Below are positions 11,501-18,734 of a stretch of 49,279 bases of DNA, piece after piece (positions within the stretch are counted from its first letter, which is position 1; the number at the start of each line of letters is the position of its first letter). The position numbers and the translations under genes are program-made. The notes under the pieces are model-generated. The model saw only the letters and a list, made by a program, of their open reading frames with translations. It had not been told where the DNA came from and ran no database searches. The DNA comes from an uncultured Bacteroidales bacterium (GTDB lineage Bacteria; Bacteroidota; Bacteroidia; Bacteroidales; FEN-979): NCBI GenBank assembly GCA_903926565.1, contig CAIYJU010000199.1, positions 1 through 49,279 on the forward strand, given 5' to 3'.

Positions 11501-12873
11501 TTGCAGCAGGCGCTTCCCTGCTTGACAATGGCTATCTTACCGTTACCGGCACAGCCACTGTTGACCGTTCCATCACCGGTGCATCCCGGTCGTGGCATTT
11601 GCTCTCTTCCCCGGTTGCAGTGCAAGAAATTCAACCTGAATTTGTGCCTTTACAACTGCCCCCAACGGATACTGAAGACTTCTTTGCCTGGGATGAACCA
11701 GAAGGCATGTGGGTCAATTTTAAGAATACAACCACTGCCCCCACCTGGAATACGACAAACGGGAGTAATAATTTTACACCAGGCAGGGGGTACCTTGTTG
11801 AATACCTGGCCACCAACCCGACAAAACACTTCCAGGGTGTTTTAAATACCGGAACCATCTCATACACCATGACTAACAGTGGTTTGGTTGCCTATCAAGC
11901 CTATAACCTGGCAGGGAACCCTTATCCATCTGCCATCGACTGGAAGGCGGCAAATGGCTGGGCAAGGAGTGTTGTGGTTCAGAACATCGGCAGCGGTTAT
12001 GACATGAGCATCTGGAATGATACTGATGGTCAGTATGGTACATATAACAGCGGCTCAATCAGCGATGTTGGCACACACCAGGTTTCGAGATATATTCCAG
12101 TTGGACAAGGTTTTATGCTAGAAGCCACCTCTCCTGCCGGAGCGCTGGAAATGGACAACAGGGTAAGGGTTCACCAAAATCCTGCGTTCCTGAAATCTTC
12201 CGGTGAAATCTCAAACATTCTCCGTGTAAAGGTTTCGGGCGATGCCAATAATTACTCAGATGAAATTATGATCGAATTCGGGCATGAAATGGCGGACGGC
12301 GGTGCAAAAAAGATGTTCAGTTTATATGAAGCTGCACCAAGTCTGTTTACCGTGAAGCCGGCAGGCGATTTTTCGATCGACTTCAGGGGAGAACCCGGTG
12401 CCATTGCAATTCCCATGAGTTTTAAAGCAGGTGCTGATGGGAACTACACCCTGGAAGCGAGCCAGATTGAATCGTTTACCTCCTCTTCGCAGATCTTACT
12501 TGAAGATCTGCAGGCGGGCCAAACGCAGAACCTCATTCAAAATCCTTCATACGGCTTTGCGGCATCCGGCAATGACGAAGAAGCCCGTTTCCTCCTCCAC
12601 TTTGGCGGCACTTTCAGCGTGAATGACCGGAAAGATGGAAATCCGGTCAGCATCTATGCTGCAGGCAATACGGTTTATATTTCCAACATTTCAGGAAAAG
12701 CAATGAAAGGGGAGGTGATCATATGCAACATGATCGGACTAGAGGTGATGCGCCGGAAACTAAGCGAAAACTCCGTGACAACGATCAGACTCGCAATAAA
12801 CACTGGTTACTGCCTGGTGAAAACAGTAACCAGTGAACGTGCCTATATCAGTAAAGTTTTTATCCAAAATTAA
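8587..12873 (+). CDS. Secreted parallel beta-helix surface protein, paralogue with an extended C-terminal region
   Basis: The 1428-residue protein has a signal peptide (MRRINSFSLLLLSVALIAQ, then DALA). Its beta-helix region (about 25-815, closed by TPDIGADEF) clearly parallels that of the upstream gene over the first 170 residues and throughout the rungs. After the helix the two proteins diverge. This one carries an FN3-like module (about 820-910, LVPNSAYHYRINAGTSG) and a segment seen in large Bacteroidota adhesins (about 923-1340, GAWDNYSNWSNGVPG, RSWHLLSSPV, YNLAGNPYPSAIDW). Its C-terminus is an atypical T9SS-like tail (about 1345-1428, IYAAGNTVYISN, NTGYCLVKTVTSE) that lacks a clear PNP motif. 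It is likely surface-attached and binds glycans or surfaces. It sits 88 bp after its paralogue and 10 bp before a small PID-CTERM-like gene. Confidence 0.83.
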   Translation: MRRINSFSLLLLSVALIAQDALAVGLTGTKTIPGTYATIQLAIADLNVNGVGAGGVIFNIAAGYTETITTPLSITATGTGTAGTPENPITFQRSGPGANPLITAYAGGTGTPATAVQDGIWNLAGSDYVTIDGIDLFDPNSTNPATMEYGYGMFKASATNGCHYNTIKNCVVTLSRDNWAAGTAPAVDGSRAINVMNSIVTAQVTLVGTTTAPGANSYNKFYSNTLQNCNIGIALIGCVGTVSTLIKCDYGNDLGGSSLATGNTIINYGGGASATTTSAGVRTLAQYDLNVSYNTVNNNNGSGVNHVSTLKGIWLNTAIGASATISYNTVSVSRGGTATTSVIENTSGSNVAGSTINIIHNTINNCNGAVLASGFFYGIYNNNAAPEYLNINNNSFATITHSGSGDVYAIYHLSSSVANLSISNNTFTDLSLGNTGNVRFISSGFATSNMTINSNTVSGSFTKTGTGGTVSGCYNSGAAAGGTATITWNAFSNITLTGAAIFTGIYHSASTTTQTQTITGNTISAVTGGSGALTGIYQGGGADGSTVNGNTVSGFTGTGAMTGLSIGNTTAPGSLTVYRNRIFDLSANIAAGTVYGMTVAGGVGISIYNNLISDLKSTLATGADAIRGINITSTTALSSIGLYYNTIYLNAAPGTATFGCTGVYHTYIATATTAALDMRNNIIVNVSTPGTTSGFVVAFRRNASTDLNNYASTSNNNLFYAGTPGARKLIYYNGTNSDQALAAFQSRVSPREANSVSVNPIFLSTAGSSADFLHIDPADLTASPFINGGGAAIATYTTDYDGNTRNASTPDIGADEFSMYATVTTGTPATSITSTSATLPGIVNANHESATGTFEYGLTAAYGSTSAWTPSPATGTGNTAAGTDLSSLVPNSAYHYRINAGTSGGTINGADQIFNTLAATSSTFTGTDSGAWDNYSNWSNGVPGASTDVVIPSGLANYPTLGSVGTCHDISIAAGASLLDNGYLTVTGTATVDRSITGASRSWHLLSSPVAVQEIQPEFVPLQLPPTDTEDFFAWDEPEGMWVNFKNTTTAPTWNTTNGSNNFTPGRGYLVEYLATNPTKHFQGVLNTGTISYTMTNSGLVAYQAYNLAGNPYPSAIDWKAANGWARSVVVQNIGSGYDMSIWNDTDGQYGTYNSGSISDVGTHQVSRYIPVGQGFMLEATSPAGALEMDNRVRVHQNPAFLKSSGEISNILRVKVSGDANNYSDEIMIEFGHEMADGGAKKMFSLYEAAPSLFTVKPAGDFSIDFRGEPGAIAIPMSFKAGADGNYTLEASQIESFTSSSQILLEDLQAGQTQNLIQNPSYGFAASGNDEEARFLLHFGGTFSVNDRKDGNPVSIYAAGNTVYISNISGKAMKGEVIICNMIGLEVMRRKLSENSVTTIRLAINTGYCLVKTVTSERAYISKVFIQN

Positions 12874-12883
12874 ACGCCATTTC

Positions 12884-13123
12884 ATGAAAAGATCACTCAA
12901 ACCCCTTTTCTTCTCACTGATTCTCCTTGGTTTTATCTCATTTGCCCATACCGGCCTCGGCCAGGCGCCTCCTCCCCCCCCTACTGAAAAGGGCTCGAAT
13001 ACCAACAAAGCTCCTGGTGGTGGTGCCCCCATCGATGCCGGAGTGTATGCTGTGCTGGCAATGGCGGCAGGGTTTTGTGCGTGGAAGTTCTTACGTGGTT
13101 GCCACCGGGATATCAGGGTTTGA
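12884..13123 (+). CDS. Small secreted protein with PID-CTERM-like sorting signal
   Basis: The 79-residue protein starts at MKRSLKP, 10 bp after the upstream stop. An in-frame upstream start at 12833 would overlap the preceding gene and push the signal peptide inward. Layout: N-terminal signal peptide (FFSLILLGFISFAHTGLGQ), a very short mature segment rich in Pro and Gly (APPPPPTEKG, KAPGGGAPIDAG), a C-terminal hydrophobic helix and a basic end (KFLRGCHRDIRV). This matches the PID-CTERM class of Bacteroidota C-terminal sorting signals, which are thought to be handled by a dedicated membrane enzyme as PEP-CTERM signals are by exosortases; I recall this class from memory. Almost nothing remains between the two signals, so the mature product would be a tiny peptide. 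A second family member is at 47762. The stop overlaps the convergent Omp28-like gene by 11 bp. Confidence 0.72.
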   Translation: MKRSLKPLFFSLILLGFISFAHTGLGQAPPPPPTEKGSNTNKAPGGGAPIDAGVYAVLAMAAGFCAWKFLRGCHRDIRV

Positions 13124-13976
13124 TCTCGTTGGATTTGGCAACATGCAGCACCTCTTTGGTATCCGCATCCGTGATAAAGGCAATCACACTGCAATGAGAA
13201 GGCACCCATGATTTGGGGCTGAAATCGAATGAGTACGATTTGGTGATCAGGTTATCTGCTGCCGGGTTTACAACGATTTCATCTCCAAAACTGCCTGTCA
13301 GCGACCCTCTCAGAAGATGCATAAACCTGAAATTCTTAATGATTGGAATGGAATCACCATCCACATTATTCAATTGTCCGCCGTAAATACTGTCTTCAAG
13401 AATACACACCGTCAGGTTTACCCTGCCGGTATAACCGGTAAGGAATTTCACCTCAACTTTTGAATTAAGGAGTTTGCTCCCGTCATTGAAGGTATTATTC
13501 ACCGTCATGATTGCCACTTTGGGCAGGGCGACCGCAGCTTGCACTGCCTGGTTCCATTCCGATGTTCCAAACGATATTTTCCCTTTGTAGGGCTGCCTGT
13601 TGACCATTCCTTTCGGGTTGCCGTCAATGTTAAACCCGCTGTAACCAAACCAGTCATTGCCTGCGGCACATCGATAATCCGCAGCAAGATATGGCGGATA
13701 ACTCGCCGGGTTTGGCCTCGCGAAGGAACCTGCATGAACTGAAATCACATAGACCTGCCCTTTGTACAAATCCATTATCGATGCGGCTATTTTTGCGGCA
13801 GGAGCACAATTTACACACTGGTGGCCGGTATAGTCCTCAAGCAAAACCCAGCGTTTGGTTGTATCAACAATAACAGACTTAACAGTATAATATGGCTCAC
13901 TCACCTTTGTGCAGGACTGGAAGAACAGCGCACTGCAAAACAACAAGGCGGTCATCCTGAAAATCGTTTTCATCAT
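13113..13976 (-). CDS. Omp28-related outer membrane lipoprotein
   Basis: The start at 13976 gives 287 residues with a lipoprotein signal (LFCSALFFQSC, lipid-anchored Cys about residue 22). The open frame upstream to a TTG at 14018 is not needed. The conserved segment VLLEDYTGHQCVNCAPA holds a CxxC pair in a thioredoxin-like context, as is usual for the Omp28 family, and is followed by VYVISVHAGSFA. The role of the family is poorly known; members are surface lipoproteins and some are antigens. It is the last gene of a minus-strand set with a DUF6029-like barrel and a TlpA-like thioredoxin, which suggests an envelope redox or outer-membrane assembly role. The 3' end overlaps the opposite-strand small gene by 11 bp. 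Confidence 0.83.
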   Translation of the reverse strand: MMKTIFRMTALLFCSALFFQSCTKVSEPYYTVKSVIVDTTKRWVLLEDYTGHQCVNCAPAAKIAASIMDLYKGQVYVISVHAGSFARPNPASYPPYLAADYRCAAGNDWFGYSGFNIDGNPKGMVNRQPYKGKISFGTSEWNQAVQAAVALPKVAIMTVNNTFNDGSKLLNSKVEVKFLTGYTGRVNLTVCILEDSIYGGQLNNVDGDSIPIIKNFRFMHLLRGSLTGSFGDEIVVNPAADNLITKSYSFDFSPKSWVPSHCSVIAFITDADTKEVLHVAKSNEIKP

Positions 13977-14019
13977 ACTTCTATTTTCTTTAAACTTGTC
14001 AGTTTTTAAGTCCCACAAA

Positions 14020-15735
14020 TCAGAAACTGCTGGTCACAGTCAGGGTCAGGCCATTTGTTGCAGGGACGTACCTGCACACACCGCCCACGCAGATGATTCC
14101 TTCACGCTGCCTTCCATAGGAAAACGATATCCGGGTGGAATGGTTTGTGTAGCCGCCACTCAGGGTGTAGTAATTCAACCGCTGTGATGTATTGCTGTTG
14201 CCGTAATTGTACTGATCCATTACAGATACAAACCACGCAGGTGAGATCGTGAACTCCAGAAGGCTGGCTACCCAGTTGCCTTTATCCTGTTTGGTCCATA
14301 ATCCCTGGACTTCCCAGCGAAGCGAGTGCTTTTTGGTTATGTTCCAGGCAATGTCGGCTATGCCGATCTGTGAATAGATTGTTCCAAAATCACCAGGGGC
14401 ATGATTTTCAACAACATCTTTATTATAGGTCTGGTAGAGATAGGTGAAAATTCCTTTCCACTTCTTGTTAAATTTCTTGGTCACCTCAATATTGGCATCC
14501 TGGTAATAGACAATATCGCCCACACCATAAAAAGCAGATGCATAACCGGCAGTTCCTATCTGACCTACAGCCGTTGTATCATTCACCTGCGTCTTTTTCA
14601 ATCCATTTACCTGCGAAAAGTTACCGGCAACCGATAAACCGGTTTTTCCTCCGATGGTCGAATTTTTCGGGAAGTGCAGTGTGACAGTTCCTGAAACACC
14701 AACTTCCCCATTTGGCTGGGTTGAGTAGGGATACATGCTTGCCAAAGCATAGGAGTGCTCTTTGGTAATTGAAGGCAGGTAATTGATATTCAACATGTTG
14801 TTTGACACAGATCTGTCAGACTTGTAACTCAGGTTATCGATCCACTTCGACATGAGCGAGATGCCCAGCCCGGGTTTTGAAAAGGACATATTGGTAAATA
14901 AACCGTCACCACTTTTATAGATGTAATTATTCAGTGCGGTGGGGTCATTAATTTTATGGGCATATTCGGTAAACCAGTTAAAGTCACCGATGTTTAAATT
15001 AAACCTGCCACCATAATTGGAAACATTTTCGGGCAGTGTCAACGCCAGAATCTTGCCATCAGAAGGAATGTCTTTGGTTGCTCCCTGCTGATAGTTGCTC
15101 ACAAATGAGCCGCCCAATGTCAGCTTGACCTTGGCATCATTCAGGCTTTTGAATATATCATTCAGATAGAAATCGGCATCAAACCCTTTTACGATTCCCC
15201 GGTTGTAGTCTTTGTAAGGTTCCCAGTAATAACGCTGAACGCCGTATACTCCCTTGAAGGTAATTCCCTTGGCAGGCATTACCTTAACCCGGAGACCACG
15301 AAGAGAGTTGTCGTATCCCAGGGTCCACTCCTGGTAGGTCCTTAGCATCATCCCATAGCCGAATTGTTCATAGAAATTCCCGGCGGTAACATCGATGTAG
15401 TCATTTTTATAGTTCACATACCAGTACGGCGCACCAACTCCATTGTATTGTGCATCATAACCGGTGAGCGGAGGCAGATAGGCTTCAAAACGCATTCCGG
15501 CAGTAAAATTTCCGAGGGAATAGTTAACTTCCGTGAAGGCGTTCATGCGAATGAGCTTCCCGTCGAGGGTAGAATCGGTGATCCCCGTCTTTGGATCGGT
15601 GAGATAATAGGTGGCATCAGCCTGCATGCTGCCGTGAACCTCACTCCCCTTCAGCACATCCTGCGATTTAACCATCACAGGAACAAGGAGCAATAAACTG
15701 ATTGCCCCCAGATAACAGCAGATTCGTCTATTCAA
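14020..15735 (-). CDS. DUF6029-like outer-membrane beta-barrel protein
   Basis: The 571-residue protein starts at a TTG codon: no in-frame ATG precedes it before a stop, and the next residues form a signal peptide (CYLGAISLLLLVPVMVKSQ). The mature part is made of alternating aromatic/polar beta strands (NFTAGMRFEAYLPPLTGY, APYWYVNYKNDYIDV, VTAGNFYEQFGYGMMLR) and ends in a strand with terminal Phe (TLTVTSSF), as in outer-membrane barrels. The GNFYEQFGYG segment and the neighbourhood with TlpA and Omp28 recall DUF6029 proteins; that family name is from memory and less certain than the barrel call. It lies 42 bp downstream of the thioredoxin gene and 43 bp upstream of the Omp28-like gene, so it is co-transcribed with both. 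The ligand or substrate is unknown. Confidence 0.72.
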   Translation of the reverse strand: MNRRICCYLGAISLLLLVPVMVKSQDVLKGSEVHGSMQADATYYLTDPKTGITDSTLDGKLIRMNAFTEVNYSLGNFTAGMRFEAYLPPLTGYDAQYNGVGAPYWYVNYKNDYIDVTAGNFYEQFGYGMMLRTYQEWTLGYDNSLRGLRVKVMPAKGITFKGVYGVQRYYWEPYKDYNRGIVKGFDADFYLNDIFKSLNDAKVKLTLGGSFVSNYQQGATKDIPSDGKILALTLPENVSNYGGRFNLNIGDFNWFTEYAHKINDPTALNNYIYKSGDGLFTNMSFSKPGLGISLMSKWIDNLSYKSDRSVSNNMLNINYLPSITKEHSYALASMYPYSTQPNGEVGVSGTVTLHFPKNSTIGGKTGLSVAGNFSQVNGLKKTQVNDTTAVGQIGTAGYASAFYGVGDIVYYQDANIEVTKKFNKKWKGIFTYLYQTYNKDVVENHAPGDFGTIYSQIGIADIAWNITKKHSLRWEVQGLWTKQDKGNWVASLLEFTISPAWFVSVMDQYNYGNSNTSQRLNYYTLSGGYTNHSTRISFSYGRQREGIICVGGVCRYVPATNGLTLTVTSSF

Positions 15736-15777
15736 GGTATTTGATGTATTAAATGGTACAATATATCTAATTCCCGC

Positions 15778-16299
15778 TTATTTAACCTCTTCTCCCCGGT
15801 TCAGTTTGCGGACCATCTCGATCAGGTTCAGTTCATCGCCTTCAGAAAATGAAGTGTGCTGATAAACAACCTCTCCTTTCCCGTTCAGCAGGAAGGTGTG
15901 CGGGATGGGACCGACATTCATGGCGCGTTTAAAATCACTGTTGGGATCAAGCAATACGGTGTAATCCCAGCCCTTCCCATTGATCATGGGCGCAACAAGG
16001 GTCATTGAACGGGAATCATCCACCGAGATGGCATAAAGCTTTACGCCGGTTTCGGTAATCCAGTCATCATATACGTCAGCAATTGTGGTCAGTTCCCGCA
16101 CACAGGGTTTGCACCAGGTGGCCCAGAAACTGATGATGATCGGCTTTCCGTTGTTGGTGATGCTGTCGGAGGTGTATGGCAGTCCTTTTACTGTTTTCAG
16201 CTTGACGGTTGGGAGTTTTTTATAGGTAAATACACCCTCCTGGGCAAAGGTACAGGAGCCAATCAGAGTGAGTAATAAAAGAAATCGAAGGGTTTTCAT
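15778..16299 (-). CDS. TlpA-like periplasmic thioredoxin-fold protein
   Basis: The 173-residue protein has an N-terminal signal sequence (LLLLTLIGSCTFAQ; the Cys could also serve as a lipobox). A thioredoxin-like AhpC/TSA fold follows with the redox motif WATWCKPC (Cys63 and Cys66), then LYAISVDDSRS and the cis-Pro region VGPIPHTFLL. TlpA/ResA-type proteins reduce or transfer disulfides outside the cytoplasm. As the first gene of the set with the barrel and the Omp28-like lipoprotein (itself with a CxxC), it probably handles disulfides of these envelope partners; that link is inference. A -7 promoter motif lies at 16322-16329, 23 bp upstream of the start. Confidence 0.9.
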   Translation of the reverse strand: MKTLRFLLLLTLIGSCTFAQEGVFTYKKLPTVKLKTVKGLPYTSDSITNNGKPIIISFWATWCKPCVRELTTIADVYDDWITETGVKLYAISVDDSRSMTLVAPMINGKGWDYTVLLDPNSDFKRAMNVGPIPHTFLLNGKGEVVYQHTSFSEGDELNLIEMVRKLNRGEEVK

Positions 16300-16321
16300 C
16301 CTGAGATTGTTTTTGAGTCCA

Positions 16322-16329
16322 CAAAATTA
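16322..16329 (-). promoter_or_regulatory. -7 promoter motif for the TlpA/DUF6029/Omp28 set
   Basis: TAATTTTG on the minus strand, an exact TAnnTTTG match, in the short gap between manA and the thioredoxin gene. No clear -33 element was found. Confidence 0.38.
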
Positions 16330-16335
16330 GAAATT

Positions 16336-17310
16336 TTATGGGATATAAACCTCCAAAATTTTGATGTCAGGGTCAGGATTAAGGGAAACTTCAGTAATGG
16401 TAGCCGGAAGAAGGACCACCTCTCCTTTTGTTATGGTGAGGCACTCTTCACCTGCCCTGATTTCCGCCTTCCCCTCAACACAGATATATATCACAAATGA
16501 GTCGTATGAACTGTAATCTTTTTCTGTTTGCCGTGTGACTTCTAACAGGCTGGTGGTAAAAAACGGGCAATCCACCAGCGTGGCGGTCTTGTCGGGTGAA
16601 CTCCTGTAATTTACGCGGTAAGAGTCGGCCGGGGTGAAATCGATGGCTTCGAGTGCAAGATCGGTATGCAGTTCGCGGGGATTACCCGCTGAATCCAGCC
16701 TGTCCCAGTCGTAGATTCGATAGGTCGTATCAGAGGTTTGCTGGATTTCGGCCAGCAGGAGCCCCGGGCCCAGGGCATGCACCCTGCCTGCAGGGATAAA
16801 AAAGGCATCTCCCTTTTCCGCCTTTTCGAAATTGAGCACCTCTTTTAAGCGCTTTTCCTGCAAAGCTTCAAGATAGGAAGCCGTATTCATTTTCCTGCTG
16901 AAACCGGAAATCAGTTCTGCCCCGGGTTCGGCATCCAGGATATACCACATCTCGGTTTTTCCGCTTCCGATATTCCTGCGTGCAGCCAATGCATCATCGG
17001 GATGCACCTGGATGGAGAGCCAGTCGTTGGCATCAATGAATTTGATTAATAGCGGGAACTCGCCGGGGAACCTCTCATAGACTTTCTCTCCCACCAGCTC
17101 ATCCATGTAAATTTCAAGAATCTCATTGAGTTCATTTCCTTCCAGAAAGCCATTGGCCACAACGGTCTGACATCCGGAAACGCCCGACATGGCCCATACC
17201 TCCCCGCAGTTGGGAAGTGGGGAGAAGTCAAGGCCCAGACTGGTTCTGATCTTCTGGCCTCCCCAGATTTTTTCTTTGAAGACCGGTTTGAATTTAAGAG
17301 GATACAACAT
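16336..17310 (-). CDS. manA: Mannose-6-phosphate isomerase, class I
   Basis: The 324-residue cupin-type protein opens with LYPLKFKPVFKEKIWGGQKI, the usual start of short class I isomerases. Zinc-site residues are visible in QVHPDD (Gln101, His103), GKTEMWYIL (Glu120) and the later His of IPAGRVHALGPG. It interconverts mannose-6-phosphate and fructose-6-phosphate in the cytoplasm, supplying GDP-mannose for surface glycans or feeding mannose into glycolysis. The length matches the short form found in Bacteroidota and Firmicutes. The next gene on the strand is 36 bp away and has its own promoter motif, so co-regulation is uncertain. Confidence 0.93.
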   Translation of the reverse strand: MLYPLKFKPVFKEKIWGGQKIRTSLGLDFSPLPNCGEVWAMSGVSGCQTVVANGFLEGNELNEILEIYMDELVGEKVYERFPGEFPLLIKFIDANDWLSIQVHPDDALAARRNIGSGKTEMWYILDAEPGAELISGFSRKMNTASYLEALQEKRLKEVLNFEKAEKGDAFFIPAGRVHALGPGLLLAEIQQTSDTTYRIYDWDRLDSAGNPRELHTDLALEAIDFTPADSYRVNYRSSPDKTATLVDCPFFTTSLLEVTRQTEKDYSSYDSFVIYICVEGKAEIRAGEECLTITKGEVVLLPATITEVSLNPDPDIKILEVYIP

Positions 17311-17372
17311 AGAATCTTGGTAGTTAATTTTCGTGCATTGCTTCTTACTAAAGAAAACTTATTTATAAACAT

Positions 17373-17466
17373 CCTCTGTGGTCCTCTGTGTCTCCTCAGT
17401 GCAACTCTGTGATATAAAAAAAATTACGCAGAGAACCACAGAGAAGAAACAGAGAACCACAGAGAA
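17373..17466. repeat. Intergenic CTCTGTGG/CCACAGAG mini-repeat tract
   Basis: The 224-bp gap between manA and the LOG gene holds a run of degenerate 7-9 bp words. CCTCTGTG units are on the left arm and their complements (CCACAGAG, ACGCAGAG) on the right, so the arms can pair. No ORF or known ncRNA was recognised. Similar word-based tracts with different words occur at 18130, 37131 and 38509. Confidence 0.55.
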
Positions 17467-17493
17467 AAAGATTACTGGTGATACGATTCTTGT

Positions 17494-17501
17494 TACCTTT
17501 G
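17494..17501 (+). promoter_or_regulatory. -7 promoter motif for the LOG gene
   Basis: TACCTTTG matches TAnnTTTG exactly and lies 33 bp upstream of the ATG at 17535. A TTAC at 17472 is only a weak -33 candidate. Confidence 0.4.
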
Positions 17502-17534
17502 AATCTTGATTTCAACACAAAAATACAGAATTAA

Positions 17535-18128
17535 ATGATCAAATCCCTTTGCATTTTTTGCGGATCGGGTGTCGGCAGACAGGCGATTTATGCGGAACAC
17601 GCAGTTAAACTGGCTGAATATCTCATTGCCGAAAAAATTACCCTGGTTTACGGAGGCGCCAATGTTGGCCTGATGGGGGTGCTTGCCGATACAATGCTTG
17701 CAGGCGGAGGAAAAGTCATTGGTGTAATGCCCAAATCGCTTGTTGAACGTGAAGTTGCCCATACCGGCCTCACGAAGATGCACATTGTGGAAGGGATGCA
17801 GGAGCGGAAAGCGCTGATGGCGGATCTTTCCGATGCATTCATCGCAATGCCCGGCGCTTACGGCACACTGGATGAATTGTTCGAAGTCCTTACCTGGAAT
17901 CAGCTTGGAATCATCAACAAGCCCATCGGGTTGCTAAACCTCGACGGCTTTTTCAACCCGCTGCTGCAAATGCTCGATCACGCCGTGGCAGAAAGATTCC
18001 TTCGCCCCGAACACCGGAAAATGCTGATCACCGGCGATGACTTCTTTCAGGTGATGCACGATCTTGATGAATACCAGCCGGTTACTGCTGAAAAGTGGAT
18101 AGAGGGGCTGAAGCAGGGGAAGATCTGA
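17535..18128 (+). CDS. LOG family protein (TIGR00730-type nucleoside 5'-monophosphate phosphoribohydrolase)
   Basis: The 197-residue Rossmann-fold protein starts with SLCIFCGSGVG and carries YGGANVGLMG and the signature PGAYGTLDELFEVLTW (canonical PGGxGTxxE, with Ala in place of the second Gly here). MQERKALM holds the Arg/Lys of the substrate site. LOG enzymes split nucleoside monophosphates (cytokinin nucleotides in plants, AMP-type nucleotides in bacteria) into base and ribose 5-phosphate. The length and motifs are normal and the enzyme should be cytoplasmic. It is followed by a P-loop kinase on the same strand across a 45-bp repeat spacer, which hints at a nucleotide-metabolism pairing. 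Confidence 0.92.
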   Translation: MIKSLCIFCGSGVGRQAIYAEHAVKLAEYLIAEKITLVYGGANVGLMGVLADTMLAGGGKVIGVMPKSLVEREVAHTGLTKMHIVEGMQERKALMADLSDAFIAMPGAYGTLDELFEVLTWNQLGIINKPIGLLNLDGFFNPLLQMLDHAVAERFLRPEHRKMLITGDDFFQVMHDLDEYQPVTAEKWIEGLKQGKI

Positions 18129-18129
18129 T

Positions 18130-18172
18130 GAATATTGAATATTGAATATTGAATAACGAATATCGAATGTTG
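18130..18172. repeat. ATATTGAAT mini-repeat tract
   Basis: The spacer between the LOG and kinase genes is almost entirely degenerate 8-9 bp units of the type GAATATT / GAATAACGAATATCGAAT. It runs up to the kinase start codon. Confidence 0.55.
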
Positions 18173-18173
18173 A

Positions 18174-18734
18174 ATGATGCTGATCATAGGAATTACCGGA
18201 ACATTGGGTGCCGGCAAAGGCACAGTTGTCGAATATCTTGTTGAAAAGAAGGGCTTTGATCACTACTCTGTCAGGGCATACCTGCTGAAAGAGATCGTTC
18301 AGCGCGGATTGCCTGAAAACCGTGACAGCATGGTGACTGTTGCAAACGAACTGCGGGGAAAGTACGGCCCGTCCTATGTTACAGACCAGTTGTACTTTGA
18401 GGCTGCCAGGATAGGAAATAACTGTATCATCGAAAGCATCCGGACACCCGGGGAGATCATTTCGTTAAGGGAAAAAGGCCGTTTCATTCTGTTCGCAGTG
18501 GATGCGGATCCCAAACTCAGGTATGAACGAATTGTCAGACGCTCCTCTGAAACCGATAACATCTCATTCGTTACCTTCATTGAAAATGAAAACCGGGAGA
18601 TGAACACTGCCGATCCCAACAAGCAAAACCTGAAGGCATGCATTGAACAGGCCGATTTTGTCCTTAACAATGATGGTTCAAGAGAGGACCTGTACCTCGC
18701 AGTGGAAAAGGTTCTCGAACAAATTACCTTATAA
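18174..18734 (+). CDS. P-loop nucleotide kinase-like ATPase (dephospho-CoA/dNMP kinase-like)
   Basis: The 186-residue protein begins with a strand and a perfect Walker A motif (GITGTLGAGKGT, Lys15). It continues with the Asp/Arg-rich lid-like segment of small nucleotide kinases (DADPKLRYERIVRRSSETD) and a C-terminal FVLNNDGSREDLYLAV, which is typical of dephospho-CoA kinase-like proteins. It should phosphorylate a small nucleotide-type substrate with ATP in the cytoplasm; the substrate cannot be assigned. The ATG at 18174 is followed directly by a second ATG (18177), and either could be used. A dCMP deaminase lies 3 kb away, which makes a deoxynucleotide role conceivable but unproven. Its stop overlaps the convergent M6 protease gene by 11 bp. 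Confidence 0.75.
   Translation: MMLIIGITGTLGAGKGTVVEYLVEKKGFDHYSVRAYLLKEIVQRGLPENRDSMVTVANELRGKYGPSYVTDQLYFEAARIGNNCIIESIRTPGEIISLREKGRFILFAVDADPKLRYERIVRRSSETDNISFVTFIENENREMNTADPNKQNLKACIEQADFVLNNDGSREDLYLAVEKVLEQITL

Noticed and set aside
16300-16335. Possible single operon manA / tlpA / DUF6029 / Omp28
   Set aside because: The genes are co-directional, but a -7 promoter motif sits in the gap at 16322-16329, so a separate transcript for the last three is more likely. Read-through is not excluded.
18724-18734. Convergent 11-bp overlap of the kinase and M6 protease genes as a possible frameshift or error
   Set aside because: Both proteins end normally for their families. Short convergent overlaps also occur at 13113-13123 and 39627-39632 in this window.
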